Assembly: GCA_007115705.1 (NCBI GenBank)
Contig: QXEO01002115.1
Location: 5,408,951 to 5,472,950, forward strand
Reading direction: 5' to 3'
From: Dactylis glomerata
Taxonomy: Eukaryota > Streptophyta > Magnoliopsida > Poales > Poaceae
Length of the DNA stretch: 64,000 nucleotides
Program-made: the position numbers and the translations under genes
Shown: one piece after another, positions 33,949 through 46,544 of the stretch
Layout: the number at the start of each line of letters is the position of its first letter
Position numbering within the stretch: position 1 is the first letter of the stretch
Notes under the pieces: model-generated
Databases searched by the model: none
The model's input: the letters and a program-made list of their open reading frames with translations, nothing else
What the model was told of the DNA's origin: nothing

Positions 33949-34398
33949 ATCGACACCACTAACAAGGGATCTCGCCCCGAGATCCACGCTCGTGTAGGGG
34001 GAAGAGTTGGTTAAACTATCGGGTCTTCTTGCAGGTGTCGATCCTCTCGACACCACTAACAAGATGTTTCTTCTTGACACCACCAACAAAGGATTCTTGC
34101 TTATGATGACGATGATGACCAACTGAAGAACGGACCTATTAGGATAAAAGGCAAGAAATCGTTCACCCACGTAGAATCCTAAAACTCAGAGAAGTGGGCA
34201 AGAAAGAGAACTCAAACTCGCGAAGGCAAGAACAGAGAAGCAAAGAGGTAAGGAGAAAAATGCAGACCTATCGAGAACTATCCAACGCATTTTAACAAAA
34301 ATAGTTTTGACACTAGACTCAACTCGTCCGTTGGCAAGGTTATCCTACAGGCAGACTGGACCCGTGGGTATCGACAAAACCTGGGCTCTGATACCACT
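33949..34398 (-). other. Element E internal region copy 1
   Basis: 450 bp, no gene. It contains CGACACCACTAACAAG repeats (about 33950, 34048 and 34076, partly degenerate) and the initiator-methionine tRNA primer site TGGTATCAGAGCCCAG (minus strand, 34396 to 34381). No clear purine tract is seen at the other end. Confidence 0.85.
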
Positions 34399-37300
34399 TG
34401 TAACGCCCCAAAACCTGCACCTTGCAGATCGTAGCGATCACGCCACAATCTACATGATGTCGCTTTGGAAACGCACCACCAAGCGACTCGTGCATGTGCA
34501 ACATGCACGCGATGCGGGTGGAATCAAGGTAGCAACAGTTACACAAGTTCACGATGGAACCCACAAAGAATATATAATATAACTGCAAAGACTCCACGAG
34601 TCAAAAATATCCAAATATACATACAAAGATTCAAATCATACATAAAGCAAATAGTATCCGAGTACGGACAAGAGTACAAATGGGCCTAAGAGGCCTGAAG
34701 ATAAACGATGGCGTCCATAACCCTGCCCAGGCCAAGCCGGAAGGGTAACCTTGCTAACGTCGTCGCTCCCATACCTGTCAAAAATGTCGGGCCAAAGATT
34801 GCCGAACAAGGAGGGAAAAAGAGAAAAAGGAAGAAAAAAAAACGAGGGTGAGTACCGAGGCACGTACTCGCGAGACTGGAATTCAGCTGTGCTCGCCTAC
34901 AGGCTATATGGTGGACTTAGCGGCAACAAAAGAACTTTACTACAGAGACACTAAAACTTTCGTCTAGATAGAATAAGTTAAGAGAGCGCATAAAAGAACC
35001 AACTAGATACTAACACCAAACATAACCCAGCCGATGAACCACCTCCTCGTGACCAAACGAAGAAGCAAGTATCAAAGGCACCCACACGGTTACCAAGTTT
35101 TATTGCAGGTTTATTGTTGTAGTTGTACTAGCTTACTACACAAGTTTATTAATATTGAAATAGCAGGTGCAAGTTGTTCTATGATCGAGTAGTTCAGCTC
35201 CAAGTCGTCCATAACCGCGGAGACGGCTTTTCGAAAAGATTTAACCCTGCAGGGGTGCCCAAATGTACCCACACGTTCGATCAATCCTTTACGCAAATCT
35301 CGCGCCCTTAATAAAAACAGGTGCGCCATCAGGATAGTCACGACCCGCACTCTCCTTCACTACAAACAAGTCCAGAAAGCCACCTAACTAAGTTGAACCC
35401 GTATCGAGAGTCCGACCGAATCTCCGAACGGACTTAGCTGTTTGCGCCTACTCTGCAGAGCGAACCGGAGCCTCTCTTCTGGGGAGGTTGTCCACTTGCA
35501 GTCATACCGCACCTATACGGACGTGCAGAACAAGGGGTTACAAGGCTCACTGGGCTTCCCCCAAATAAAATCGGACCATAAGAGACAAGCTGCACGCCCG
35601 ACAAGAACCAAATGGAAACACATGAACTAGTTGTGGCCACTGGACAAGTATGTAGATTCCGGCAGTGATCGAGGGGAGGCCCGTAAACGTACCCACGTTT
35701 GGCTAGAGCGCTCAGTCTCAGAACAGTTCATGCGATCTCGGGGTCCTAGGGGACACAAGTGAGCCGTCGGAAAACTGGAAAAATGACTCACCGATGCCTC
35801 TGCTTAATTCAATTTTAAGTATTAACAATAAAGTAAGCCATGATTATCTCCAACAACACATATCCATAAAGTAGAACATGTGATAACTTCCCAACCCAAT
35901 AAGATAAAATAACTCCAACAACCTAAAGATGCCTACGACTCACAAGGCCAACTCAGACAACAAGCACGCGGGTAATAGGGTGTATGGAAGGTTCTATGGC
36001 TTTGCTTTGGATAAACAATTGGATAGGACACGTGACTCGAACAAAAGCATCGTGACACAAGGCTAGAATATAGAGCTAGCGAGAGCAAAAGTGTTAAATG
36101 GGTAGAGAGAAAAGGGCTCGCCTAAAAAGATTGTCGGAGAAACTTCCAAAGAACTTGTCGTTGCTCACATCACCACGAAGCGTCCTATCCGAGAAGAAGC
36201 AAATCACTACAACAAACAACGGATGCAACTTACTACTACGACAAAAGAATCAGCATGATCATATGAAGCATGTATGTATGACATGGCAATTATGATGCAA
36301 TGCAACTATCCAAAATTAAGCGGGATCGGAATCCCGATGCACACATATTAGGTTGAAGTTGTTTTACTACCCGGCAATTTAAATGTTGATTAGCATGGCA
36401 AACACAAGATATGGGTGAGCTACACAAAGTTAAATGAAGTGGGGAAAACATTATAAGTACTTCCCATATACTCCATATGTTACTTATTAGTTGATATGCA
36501 AAACTATCATGTCATGATATGATGCGAGATGCAAACAAGTATATGAATGTCAGATTCAGATTCTACACATTTTTCTGATAAAATTTTATATAAAATACTT
36601 TTTATTTCGAGTTACGGTTTAAAAGATATGGATTTAGCAAGATTCAAATACTTGCAAGAATTTCCAGTAAAAAAATAGAGAAAACTGGGCCGGACCTGAG
36701 CCGAGTGGCGACGGATAGGAACTATCGCACGCCGGCGACAGATGGAGAGCTTCTGATGGGCTGAGGCCCAGTGGGCGTCGGATGAGGCTGACGGGCGGGG
36801 TCGATCTGTCAGGAAGGAAAATGAATCAAAAAGGTGTGGCCTTGTTGCCTGGGTGGGGATTCGAACTCTGCACCTCAAGGTCTGTTTCAACGGAGCAAAG
36901 AGTTCAGACCACTGCGGTACTCAATTGGATATGATTACATAAGGAAGCCCAGATTTATAGTGTGGTGGAACGGGATGTTACCCTGACGAAACTGAAACCA
37001 AAACTGCAGCTCGGACGGAGGAGCTTCGCGGGCGCGCATGGACGCGGGAGGGGTCTTCGAAGCTGCGGCTCGAGATGAGGAACCAGATGATGGCGGAGCT
37101 TCGCCCAGGAGGTCACCGGAGGACGGCCGCCGACGAGCTCCTACGGCGGAGAGGTACTCCTGCAGGGAAGGACGACAGAGAACGTCGGGAAGACGGAGCA
37201 GAACACAGTTCCTAGCAAGGAGGACACCCAGATGTTTGCGAGGTCACCAGGAGCATGCAGGCGAAGTCGAGGAAGCCGGACGAGGTCAGAGACGGCCAGA

Positions 37301-38367
37301 AACATCTCCGGAGTGCGCGCTGCCGGAGTTGATGAAGATGACCGCGCCGGGTACTGGGAGCAACCCAGCTTGATTTTCTTTGCTGAAAAGAACCGCGGCG
37401 CCGAGGCGGAGCTCCTGGCGTCGCTGGCTTGGCGCGGGGAGTACTGGAATGGCAGGGCGTCGGGGATGAGCTTCAGGAGGCCGAGCTGCACGTGCTCGTG
37501 CTTGTGCACGAGATGGTTCTGGAGGCGAGCTCGGCTACTGGCGGCATGGTGGTCGAGCTTGGGTTGAGGATCAGATGGAGAAGGCCGACGTGAGCGGCGG
37601 GAACGCTGTGGATGCAGGGCTTGCGAAAGAGAACGCCGGCGGCTTCCGTTGCATCGAGCGCCGGTGAGGATTATCTCCAGGAGGTGGCGTCTGGGCACCA
37701 CAAGCAAGTGATAGCGAGAGAGAGACGGGAAGGGCGAGGCACAGTGGCGGCGCCGAGTGAGGGAGAAGGGCTAGGGTAGCCTAGGGTTGCAGGAAGGGGA
37801 ATTAAAAGAGGAAACGAGGAGACCTCATCCGTCCCATCGCCAGGAGGTGTACGTGGCTCCGCTCGATGGAGCTCCGTACAGAGAAGAAGAGGACAACACA
37901 GGGTTTTCGGTTGGAGAGATGGGCTTTGGTGTAGAAAAAGGAGGTGGCCTGCTGGGCTGAGATGGACCAGGAGAGGACGGCTGCTGCCTTGGAAAGATTT
38001 TTCAGAAGTTCAGAAAATCAAAAAGATAGAGAAATACAAAGACAAGATTAGAAGAGAAAGAGGGAAAAGATTTAGGTAGATTCAAAACAGTTCCAAACAA
38101 CATTGTAAACTTTTATGTTGTTTTGGAATAATTTTCAAAGATTTGCAAATAATATAGTTTTAGCTTTTAGTTAAAATAAGAAAAGAGAGGAGGGTTTATT
38201 ATGAGACCTCACAAGCAAACATATTAAAAATAGTTTTAAGAAAAATAATTTAGATTTACACAAAAACATGCAAGGTGAGAGATGCAAGATGATGCAAGAC
38301 GTCACTATGATGCGAAAAATAAAATAACAAGCAAATCTAATATTAGGGATTTTTCCGGGTCGTTACA
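34399..38367 (-). repeat. Element E LTR copy 2 (middle)
   Basis: 3,969 bp, same structure as copy 1 with scattered substitutions (for example CTGCACC for CGGCACC near its left end). It serves both flanking internal regions. Confidence 0.93.
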
Positions 38368-38817
38368 ATCGACACCACTAACAAGGGATCTCGCCCCGAG
38401 ATCCACGCTCGTGTAGGGGGAAGAGTTGGTTAAACTATCGGGTCTTCTTGCAGGTGTCGATCCTCTCGACACCACTAACAAGATGTTTCTTCTTGACACC
38501 ACCAACAAAGGATTCTTGCTTATGATGACGATGATGACCAACTGAAGAACGGACCTATTAGGATAAAAGGCAAGAAATCGTTCACCCACGTAGAATCCTA
38601 AAACTCAGAGAAGTGGGCAAGAAAGAGAACTCAAACTCGCGAAGGCAAGAACAGAGAAGCAAAGAGGTAAGGAGAAAAATGCAGACCTATCGAGAACTAT
38701 CCAACGCATTTTAACAAAAATAGTTTTGACACTAGACTCAACTCGTCCGTTGGCAAGGTTATCCTACAGGCAGACTGGACCCGTGGGTATCGACAAAACC
38801 TGGGCTCTGATACCACT
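38368..38817 (-). other. Element E internal region copy 2
   Basis: 450 bp, apparently identical to 33949-34398, including the primer site (minus strand, 38815 to 38800). Confidence 0.87.
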
Positions 38818-41800
38818 TGTAACGCCCCAAAACCTGCACCTTGCAGATCGTAGCGATCACGCCACAATCTACATGATGTCGCTTTGGAAACGCACCACCA
38901 AGCGACTCGTGCATGTGCAACATGCACGCGATGCGGGTGGAATCAAGGTAGCAACAGTTACACAAGTTCACGATGGAACCCACAAAGAATATATAATATA
39001 ACTGCAAAGACTCCACGAGTCAAAAATATCCAAATATACATACAAAGATTCAAATCATACATAAAGCAAATAGTATCCGAGTACGGACAAGAGTACAAAT
39101 GGGCCTAAGAGGCCTGAAGATAAACGATGGCGTCCATAACCCTGCCAAGGCCAAGCCGGAAGGGTAACCTTGCTAACGTCGTTGCTCCCATACCTGTCAA
39201 AAACGTCGGGCCAAAGGTTGCCGAACAAGGAGGGAGAAAGAGAAAAAGGAAGAAAAAAAACGAGGGTGAGTACCGAGGCACGTACTCGCGAGACTGGAAT
39301 TCAGCTGTGCTCGCCTAGAGGCTATATGGTGGACTTAGCGGCAACAAAAGAACTTTACTACAAAGACACTAAAACTTTCGTCTAGATAGAATAAGTTAAG
39401 AGAGCGCATAAAAGAACCAACTAGATACTAACACCAAACATAACCCAGCCGATGAACCACCTCCTCGTGACCAAACAAAGAAGCAAGTATCAAAGGCACC
39501 CACACGGTTACCAAGTTTTATTGCAGGTTTATTGTTGTAGTTGTGCTAGCTTACTACACAAGTTTATTAATATTGAAATAGCAGGTGCAAGTTGTTCTAT
39601 GATCGAGTAGGTCAGCTCCAAGTCGTCCATAACCGCGGACACGGCTTTTCGAAAAGATTTAACCCTGCAGGGGTGCCCAAATGTACCCACACGTTCGATC
39701 AATCCTTTAGGCAAATCTCGCGCCCTTAATAAAAACAGGTGCGCCATCAGGATAGTCACGACCCACACTCTCCTTCACTACAAACAAGTCCAGAAAGCCA
39801 CCTAACTAAGTTGAACCCGTATCGAGAGTCCGGCCGAATCTCCGAACGGACTTAGCTGTTTGCGCCTACTCTGCAGAGCGAACCGGAGCCTCTCTTCTGG
39901 GGAGGTTGTCCACTTGCAGTCATACCGCACCTATACGGACGTGCAGAACAAGGGGTTACAAGGCTCACTGGGCTTCCCCCAAATAAAATCAGACCATAAG
40001 AGACAAGCTGCACGCCCGACAAGAACCAAATGGAAACACACGAACTAGTTGTGGCCACTGGACAAGTATGTAGATTCCGGCAGTGATCGAGGGGAGGCCC
40101 GTAAACATACCCACGTTTGGCTAGAGCGCTCAGTCTCAGAACAGTTCATGCGATCTCGGGGTCCTAGGGGACACAAGTGAGCCGTCGGAAAACTGGCAAA
40201 ATGACTCACCGATGCCTCTGCTTAATTCAATTTTAAGTATTAACAATAAAGTAAGCCATGATTATCTCCAACAACACATATCCATAAAGTAGAACATGTG
40301 ATAACTTCCCAACCCAATAAGATAAAACAACTCCAACAACCTAAAGATGCCTACGACTCGCAAGGCCAACTCAGACAACAAGCACGCGGGTAATAGGGTG
40401 TATGGAAGGTTCTATGGCTTTGCTTTGGATAAACAATTGGATAGGACACGTGACTCGAACAAAAGCATCGTGACACAAGGCTAGAATATAGAGCTAGCGA
40501 GAGCAAAAGTGTTAAATGGGTAGAGAGAAAAGGGCTCGCCTGAAAAGATTGTCGGAGAAACTTCCAAAGAACTTGTCGTTGCTCACATCACCACGAAGTG
40601 TCCTATCCGAGAAGAAGCAAATCGCTACAACAAACAACGGATGCAACTTACTACTACGACAAAAGAATCAGCATGATCATATGAAGCATGTATGTATGAC
40701 ATGGCAATTATGATGCAATGCAACTATCCAAAATTAAGCGGGATCGGAATCCCGATGCACACATATTAGGTTGAAGTTGTTTTACTACCCGGCAATTTAA
40801 ATGTTGATTAGCATGGCAAACACAAGATATGGGTGAGCTACACAAAGTTAAATGAAGTGGGGAAAACATTATAAGTACTTCCCATATACTCCATATGTTA
40901 CTTATTAGTTGATATGCAAAACTATCATGTCATGATATGATGCGAGATGCAAACAAGTATATGAATGTCAGATTCAGATTCTACACATTTTTCTGATAAA
41001 ATTTTATATAAAATACTTTTTATTTCGAGTTACGGTTTAAAAGATATGGATTTAGCAAGATTCAAATACTTGCAAGAATTTCCAGTAAAATAATAGAGAA
41101 AACTGGGCCGGACCTGAGCCGAGTGGCGACGGATAGGAACTATCGCACGCCGGCGACGGATGGAGAGCTTCTGATGGGCTGAGGCCCAGTTGGCGTCGGA
41201 TGAGGCTGACGGGCGGGGTCGATCTGTCAGGAAGGAAAATGAATCAAAAAGGTGTGGCCTTGTTGCCTGGGTGGGGATTCGAACTCTGCACCTCAAGGTC
41301 TGTTTCAACGGAGCAAAGAGTTCAGACCACTGCGGTACTCAATTGGATATTATTACATAAGGAAGCCCAGATTTATAGTGTGGTGGAACGGGATGTTACC
41401 CTGACGAAACTGAAACCAAAACTGCAGCTCGGACGGAGGAGCTTCGCGGGCACGCATGGACGCGGGAGGGGTATTCGAAGCTGCGGCTCGAGATGAGGAA
41501 CCAGATGATGGCGGAGCTTCGCCCAGGAGGTCACCGGAGGACGGCCGCCGACGAGCTCCTACGGCGGAGAGGTACTCCTGTAGGGAAGGACGACAGAGAA
41601 CGTCGGGAAGACGGAGCAGAACACAGTTCCTAGCAAGGAGGACACCCAGATGTTTGCGAGGTCACCAGGAGCATGCAGGCGAAGTCGAGGAAGCCGGACG
41701 AGGTCAGAGATGGCCAGAAACATCTCCGGAGTGCGCGCTGCCGGAGTTGATGAAGATGACCGCGCCGGGTACTAGGAGCAACCCAGCTTGATTTTCTTTG

Positions 41801-42785
41801 CTGAAAAGAACCGCGGCGCCGAGGCGGAGCTCCTGGCGTCGCTGGCTTGGCGTGGGGAGTACTGGAATGGCGGGGCGTCGGGGATGAGCTTCAGGAGGCC
41901 GAGCTGCACGTGCTCGTGCTCGTGCACGAGATGGTTCTGGAGGCGAGCTCGGCTACTGGCGGCATGGTGGTCGAGCTTGGGTTGAGGATCAGATGGAGAA
42001 GGCCGACGTGAGCGGCGGGAACGCCGTGGATGCAGGGCTTGCGAAAGAGAACGCCGGCGGCTTCCGTTGCATCGAGCACCGGTGAGGATTATCTCCAGGA
42101 GGTGGCGTCTGGGCACCACAAGCAAGTGATAGCGAGAGAGAGACGGGAAGGGCGAGGCACAGTGGCGGCGCCGAGTGAGGGAGAAGGGCTAGGGTAGCCT
42201 AGGGTTGCAGGAAGGGGAATTAAAAGAGGAAACAAGGAGACCTCATCCGTCCCATCGCCAGGAGGTGTACGTGGCTCCGCTCGATGGAGCTCTGTACAGA
42301 GAAGAAGAGGACAACACAGGGTTTTCGGTTGGAGAGATGGGCTTTGGTGTAGAAAAAGGAGGTGGCCTGCTGGCCTGAGATGGACCAGGAGAGGACGGCT
42401 GCTGCCTTGGAAAGATTTTTCAGAAGTTCAGAAAATCAAAAAGATAGAGAAATACAAAGACAAGATTAGAAGAGAAAGAGGGAAAAGATTTAGGTAGATT
42501 CAAAACAGTTCCAAACAACATTGTAAACTTGTATGTTGTTTTGGAATAATTTTCAAAGATTTGCAAATAATATAGTTTTAGCTTTTAGTTAAAATAAGAA
42601 AAGAGAGGAGGGTTTATTATGAGACCTCACAAGCAAACATATTAAAAATAGTTTTAAGAAAAATAATTTAGATTTACACAAAAACATGCAAGGTGAGAGA
42701 TGCAAGATGATGCAAGACGTCACTATGATGCGAAAAATAAAATAACAAGCAAATCTAATATTAGGGATTTTTCCGGGTTGTTACA
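38818..42785 (-). repeat. Element E LTR copy 3
   Basis: About 3,968 bp. It ends GGGTTGTTACA where copies 1 and 2 have GGGTCGTTACA, a C-to-T change. It also has a TAG (near 41773) that breaks the open frame seen in the GC-rich part of the other copies. Confidence 0.93.
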
Positions 42786-42790
42786 CTTGG

Positions 42791-44350
42791 CGCATGCTCA
42801 CACATGTTAGACTCTTACAAAAGTCGCCAATAGCCTTAATGATCATTTAGTTTTTGACTTTTGATGCCATCTTATGCTTCTTTTAATGTCGCTTTGTCGC
42901 TTTGCATGATTATGGCCATTATTGCTCTCTTAGTTGGTCGCTCCCAGTCTTTTGCTAGCCCTCGCCTTGTACTGAGTATGAGCTCTACTCGTGCATCCAA
43001 CTCCTAAAAGCCAAAGTTTTCCAAAGTGTCCACCATACATACCTACTAGCAATTTGCTATTCCAAGTAAATTTGACTTGCTTTTATTTTCTCTTCAAATT
43101 AAACTCTTACCAGTGTTATGCGAAATTCGGTCAGTAAAGCTCTCACGAACCGGAAGGCACACTTTACTTTTTCCCGTTCTTAAAAATTTGACATTGTGGT
43201 CTCTTATGTTGAGTTGTTATGCTTGCAAGTTGTAAGTTGGATTGTAGCCCAACCATGCTGTCATGGGTCAAGCTTTCAACATTGCACTTCTTATTTGAGT
43301 TGATATCGTGATCTTTTGTTTATGGATGCCCACAGTGTGAAATGAATTGGGAATCTTGTGGGGATCATGGAGTTTGTATATGTGTTAGGGAAACGCCGGG
43401 CCGCCAATCTAAGCCATGCATAATTCATGGTGGAAATTTGCAGCATACCCATGGTGAACATACGACGACGCATCTCACAATAAAAAGCTAAACAAAAAGC
43501 AAATAAAAGAGATGTCGAGGTGTTCATTGTCTGCTTGTCCTGTCATTTTGGTGTGGGCTTGTTCCATGTCATCGGGTACGGAGGTATCCCATTGGCGGTT
43601 CTCAATGATATGCATATACTTACAATGACAAGAGTCTTTCTTGGGACTCTAAGTAAAGTAGCATGAGGTTTGGGTACTCGTATTCACGAGGCACGAGATT
43701 TTCAACTTATGATTTGTCAAGCATATGCATCATAATTGTTCTCGCATTAACTTTAACCATTCAAGATGCTTATGATGGGGGCAATGAGAGCTCAAAGCCG
43801 GTAAGTACCATAATTTTTGAAGGTTATAAAACTTGCAATCACTGCTTCCCTCTGCGAAGGGCCTTTCTTTTACTTTTATGTTGAGTCACCACCTTCTTTC
43901 TTTATGCACCATTAAGAGAGCATAGTTGTCATTCTTAGTGTGATATGCATTGTCCCAAAGTTCATTGATTGATTCATATTGTTGGTTTCACTTGTTCTTA
44001 AATTATTTGTATCTAGTCGCCCTCTTAAACTTGAAGGTGTCCTATGCATTTATGTTTTGCTCTCTTTGAAGGAAAAGCTGAAAACCATTTATATGTTTTT
44101 CCTTATGATTTGAACACACGTTTGACTTTCATTGTTTCATTTTCATGATCTTTTATTTGTGTTCATTTGCATGTTTACAACATGGTTGCTAAGTTCTTAT
44201 TGTCAAGATTATATCTTCATGCCCATGTTTTAAGTTCTTATGATCCCAGCTCACCAATGCTTACATATATGATCAAGATTGTGTAGGTGCATGTCACCTC
44301 AAAAATTATTCTTTTGTTATCACTTACCTACTCGAGGACGAGCAGGAGTT
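42791..44350 (+). other. Element D non-coding region, right of E
   Basis: Continues the sequence cut at 29979 (GGTTGACTTGG then CGCATGCTCACACATG). Element C has the same join uninterrupted near 61610. No gene; short frames only. Confidence 0.7.
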
Positions 44351-44365
44351 AAGCTTGGGGATGCT
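44351..44365 (+). promoter_or_regulatory. Element D polypurine tract
   Basis: AAGCTTGGGGATGCT immediately before the 3' LTR; the usual primer position for plus-strand DNA. Element C has its complement at 60394-60408. Confidence 0.75.
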
Positions 44366-45996
44366 TGATACGTCTCCAACATATCTATAATTTTTGATGC
44401 TCCATGCTTGTTTTTACACCATTTGCCTATTGTTTCGTTACACTTCGTGGCACTTTTATGCATTTTCCGGAACTAACCAATTAACGAGTTGCCACAGTGC
44501 CAGTTCCCTGTTTTTTGCTGTTTTTGTGTTTCAGAGTGATACACAGGAAATATTCTCGGAATTGGACGAAACAAGTTCCTGAAGTCTTATTTTACCCGGA
44601 AGCTTCCAGAGATCCGAAGGAGAGTCGGAGGGGGGGCCACTAGGGTCCCACACGCAGGGGTGGCGCGGCCAGGAACCTGGCCGCGCGAGCCTCGCGTGAG
44701 GGCCCCTGGCTCCTGCTCTGACATCGCCCCTTCGCCTATAAAGACCCCCCGACGGAAAAAACCGAAGTACCCGATCACTTTTCTAGAACACATCGCGATC
44801 CACCGCTGCCGTCGACCCAAAGATCGGGAGGGTCCAGATGCTCTTCCCGGCACCCTGCCGGAGAGGGGAATCGCCACCGGAGGTCTTCTTCATCGCCATG
44901 CTTGCCTCCGGAGCGATGAGTGAGTAGTCTACCTTGGACTATGGGTCCATAGCAGTAGCTAGATGGTTGTCTCCTCCACCATGTGCTTCATGTTTAGATC
45001 TCATGAGCTGCCCTACATGATTGAGATCACCGTTATGTAATTCTACATGTTTGGTTTGTTGGGATCCGATGAATATTGGTGTTTATGATTAAGTTGCTGT
45101 ACTGAATATTATCTTTTGTTATCTCTATGTTGCTTATGATCTTGCATGCTCTCCGTTGTTAGTAGCTATCTTGGCCGAGTAGTTGCTAGTGACTCCAAGA
45201 GGGGGTATTTATGCTCGATAGTGGGTTCATGCCTCTATTTAACCTGGGGGAGTGACAGAAACCTCTAAGGTTGTAGATGTGCTATTGCTACTAGGGAGAA
45301 AACAACATTCATATGCTCAAGGGCATATGCTTTGTTTACATTACACACTTTGCTTAATGCAATTATCTGTTGTTCGCAACTTAATACTTGTGGAGTTCTC
45401 AGATTGATTCGCCACAAGTGGATTATTAGTCATAGATGCAGTTGGATGGCGGTCTATGTATTTTGTTGTAATGCCCAGAGTAAATCTCATAGTGATCTTC
45501 TTGACATATCACGTTTATCTTTATTCTATCAATTGCCCAACTGTAATTTGTTTACCCAGCATGTGTTATTTATCTTATGGAGAGACACCACTAGTGAACT
45601 GTGGATCCCGGTCCTATTTCCATCATATTGCTATCACCTGTTTACTTTACTCGCACTATTTACTTTATTTGCATACTCTACTGTTTTCCACTCGATACGC
45701 TCATAACCTTTGTTTCAAGCAAACCGGTGAAATTGACAACCTCATCACAAGTTGGGAGCAAAGTACCTGGTTGTGTTGTGTGCAGGTTCCGCGTTGCTAT
45801 TGGCCGAAGACGAGTCAACAAGTGCGCCCTTGTTGGAGTGCTATTAAGCCAGTCTGCATCACCTTCAGTCGTTGCTGTCTGCTTTTCTCCTGAACGATAT
45901 TACACCTTGGTTTCTTAACTGAGGGAAAACTAGCTGCTATACTCATCACACCTTCATCTTGGGGTTACCAATGGGCTGGTCATTCACCACGCATCA
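44366..45996 (+). repeat. Element D 3' LTR
   Basis: 1,631 bp, TG...CA, with TATAAA at 44737-44742. Followed by CCCGC, the second half of the target-site duplication. Confidence 0.93.
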
Positions 45997-46001
45997 CCCG
46001 C

Positions 46002-46544
46002 TTCCCTCTGCGAAGGGCCTGTCTTTTACTTTTATGTTGAGTCAACCTATTCCCTTCTATCTCAAGCAAGCATTTGAGTTGTTATGTTTTACTCATCCAT
46101 ATGTTGATCCGTTCAATCATGTTTACTATCTTCCTTTGTTTAGTATAATGCTTTTACCTAAAGGAATATATCTTTGAAAGCTTTCTATGATTGCAAAGAG
46201 TTTGTCTCGTTGAGCATATGGTTTTTGCTATATTAGCTCTGTTATAAAAGGCTCCGTTCAAAAGTAAGTATAGCTTGTTCATTGTTCTCTGACCAAGGAC
46301 TAAGGTTTGCCATCACTAATTATAGTTTACCTTGTGCATCTTTATTTGTGATTCCCTTTTACTTATTGCAAGTCTATATCATATAAAGGGAAGTTGCTGT
46401 CTATTATAATTTGTGCCTTGGTGAATGTGATGCTTCTTGTCCGTATTTTGATTATCGACACTTCACTCCATGAACCTGTGGTCGTGTTTACCGAGTTCAG
46501 TTTTTGCTTGGGGACAAGCGAGGTCTAAGCTTGGGGGGGGGGGG
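46002..46544 (+). other. Element A 3' end and purine tract
   Basis: Resumes A's 3' region after D (CTTCCCTCTGCGAAGGGCC). It ends in AAGCTT followed by a run of 12 G (46533-46544), which abuts the LTR and acts as the purine tract. No gene. Confidence 0.7.

Larger units (their letters stand above)
29980..42785 (-). mobile_element. Element E: non-coding LTR retrotransposon with three LTRs
   Basis: Order: LTR 29980-33948, internal 33949-34398, LTR 34399-38367, internal 38368-38817, LTR 38818-42785. It is flanked by a 5-bp duplication CTTGG (29975-29979 and 42786-42790). The LTRs are about 3,969 bp and begin TGTAACG / end CGTTACA (the third ends TGTTACA). The 450-bp internal regions look identical and have no gene. 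The minus strand reads TGGTATCAGAGCCCAG, the initiator-methionine tRNA primer site, two bases inside each internal region's right edge, which fixes the orientation. The element is fully non-autonomous. The third LTR and second internal copy most likely arose by unequal recombination. Confidence 0.93.
24724..45996 (+). mobile_element. Element D: complete Athila-type retrotransposon lacking pol
   Basis: Two LTRs of about 1.63 kb (24724-26353 and 44366-45996) both start TGATACGTC and end GCATCA. They are flanked by an identical 5-bp duplication CCCGC (24719-24723 and 45997-46001). Inside are a tRNA-Asp-type primer site, one gag-protease frame, a long non-coding part, the inserted element E (29980-42785) and a purine tract. 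Without E it would be about 8.5 kb. No RT, RNase H or integrase is present, so mobility would need enzymes from a relative. The LTRs differ by roughly 2-3% by eye. Its likely wheat-type family (Sabrina/WHAM group) is inferred, not searched. Confidence 0.93.

Noticed and set aside
45332..45918. Open frames of 105-145 codons in the LTRs of element D (also 25689-26250)
   Set aside because: Several overlapping frames in LTR sequence with hydrophobic composition and no domain; the same sequence inverted occurs in element C.
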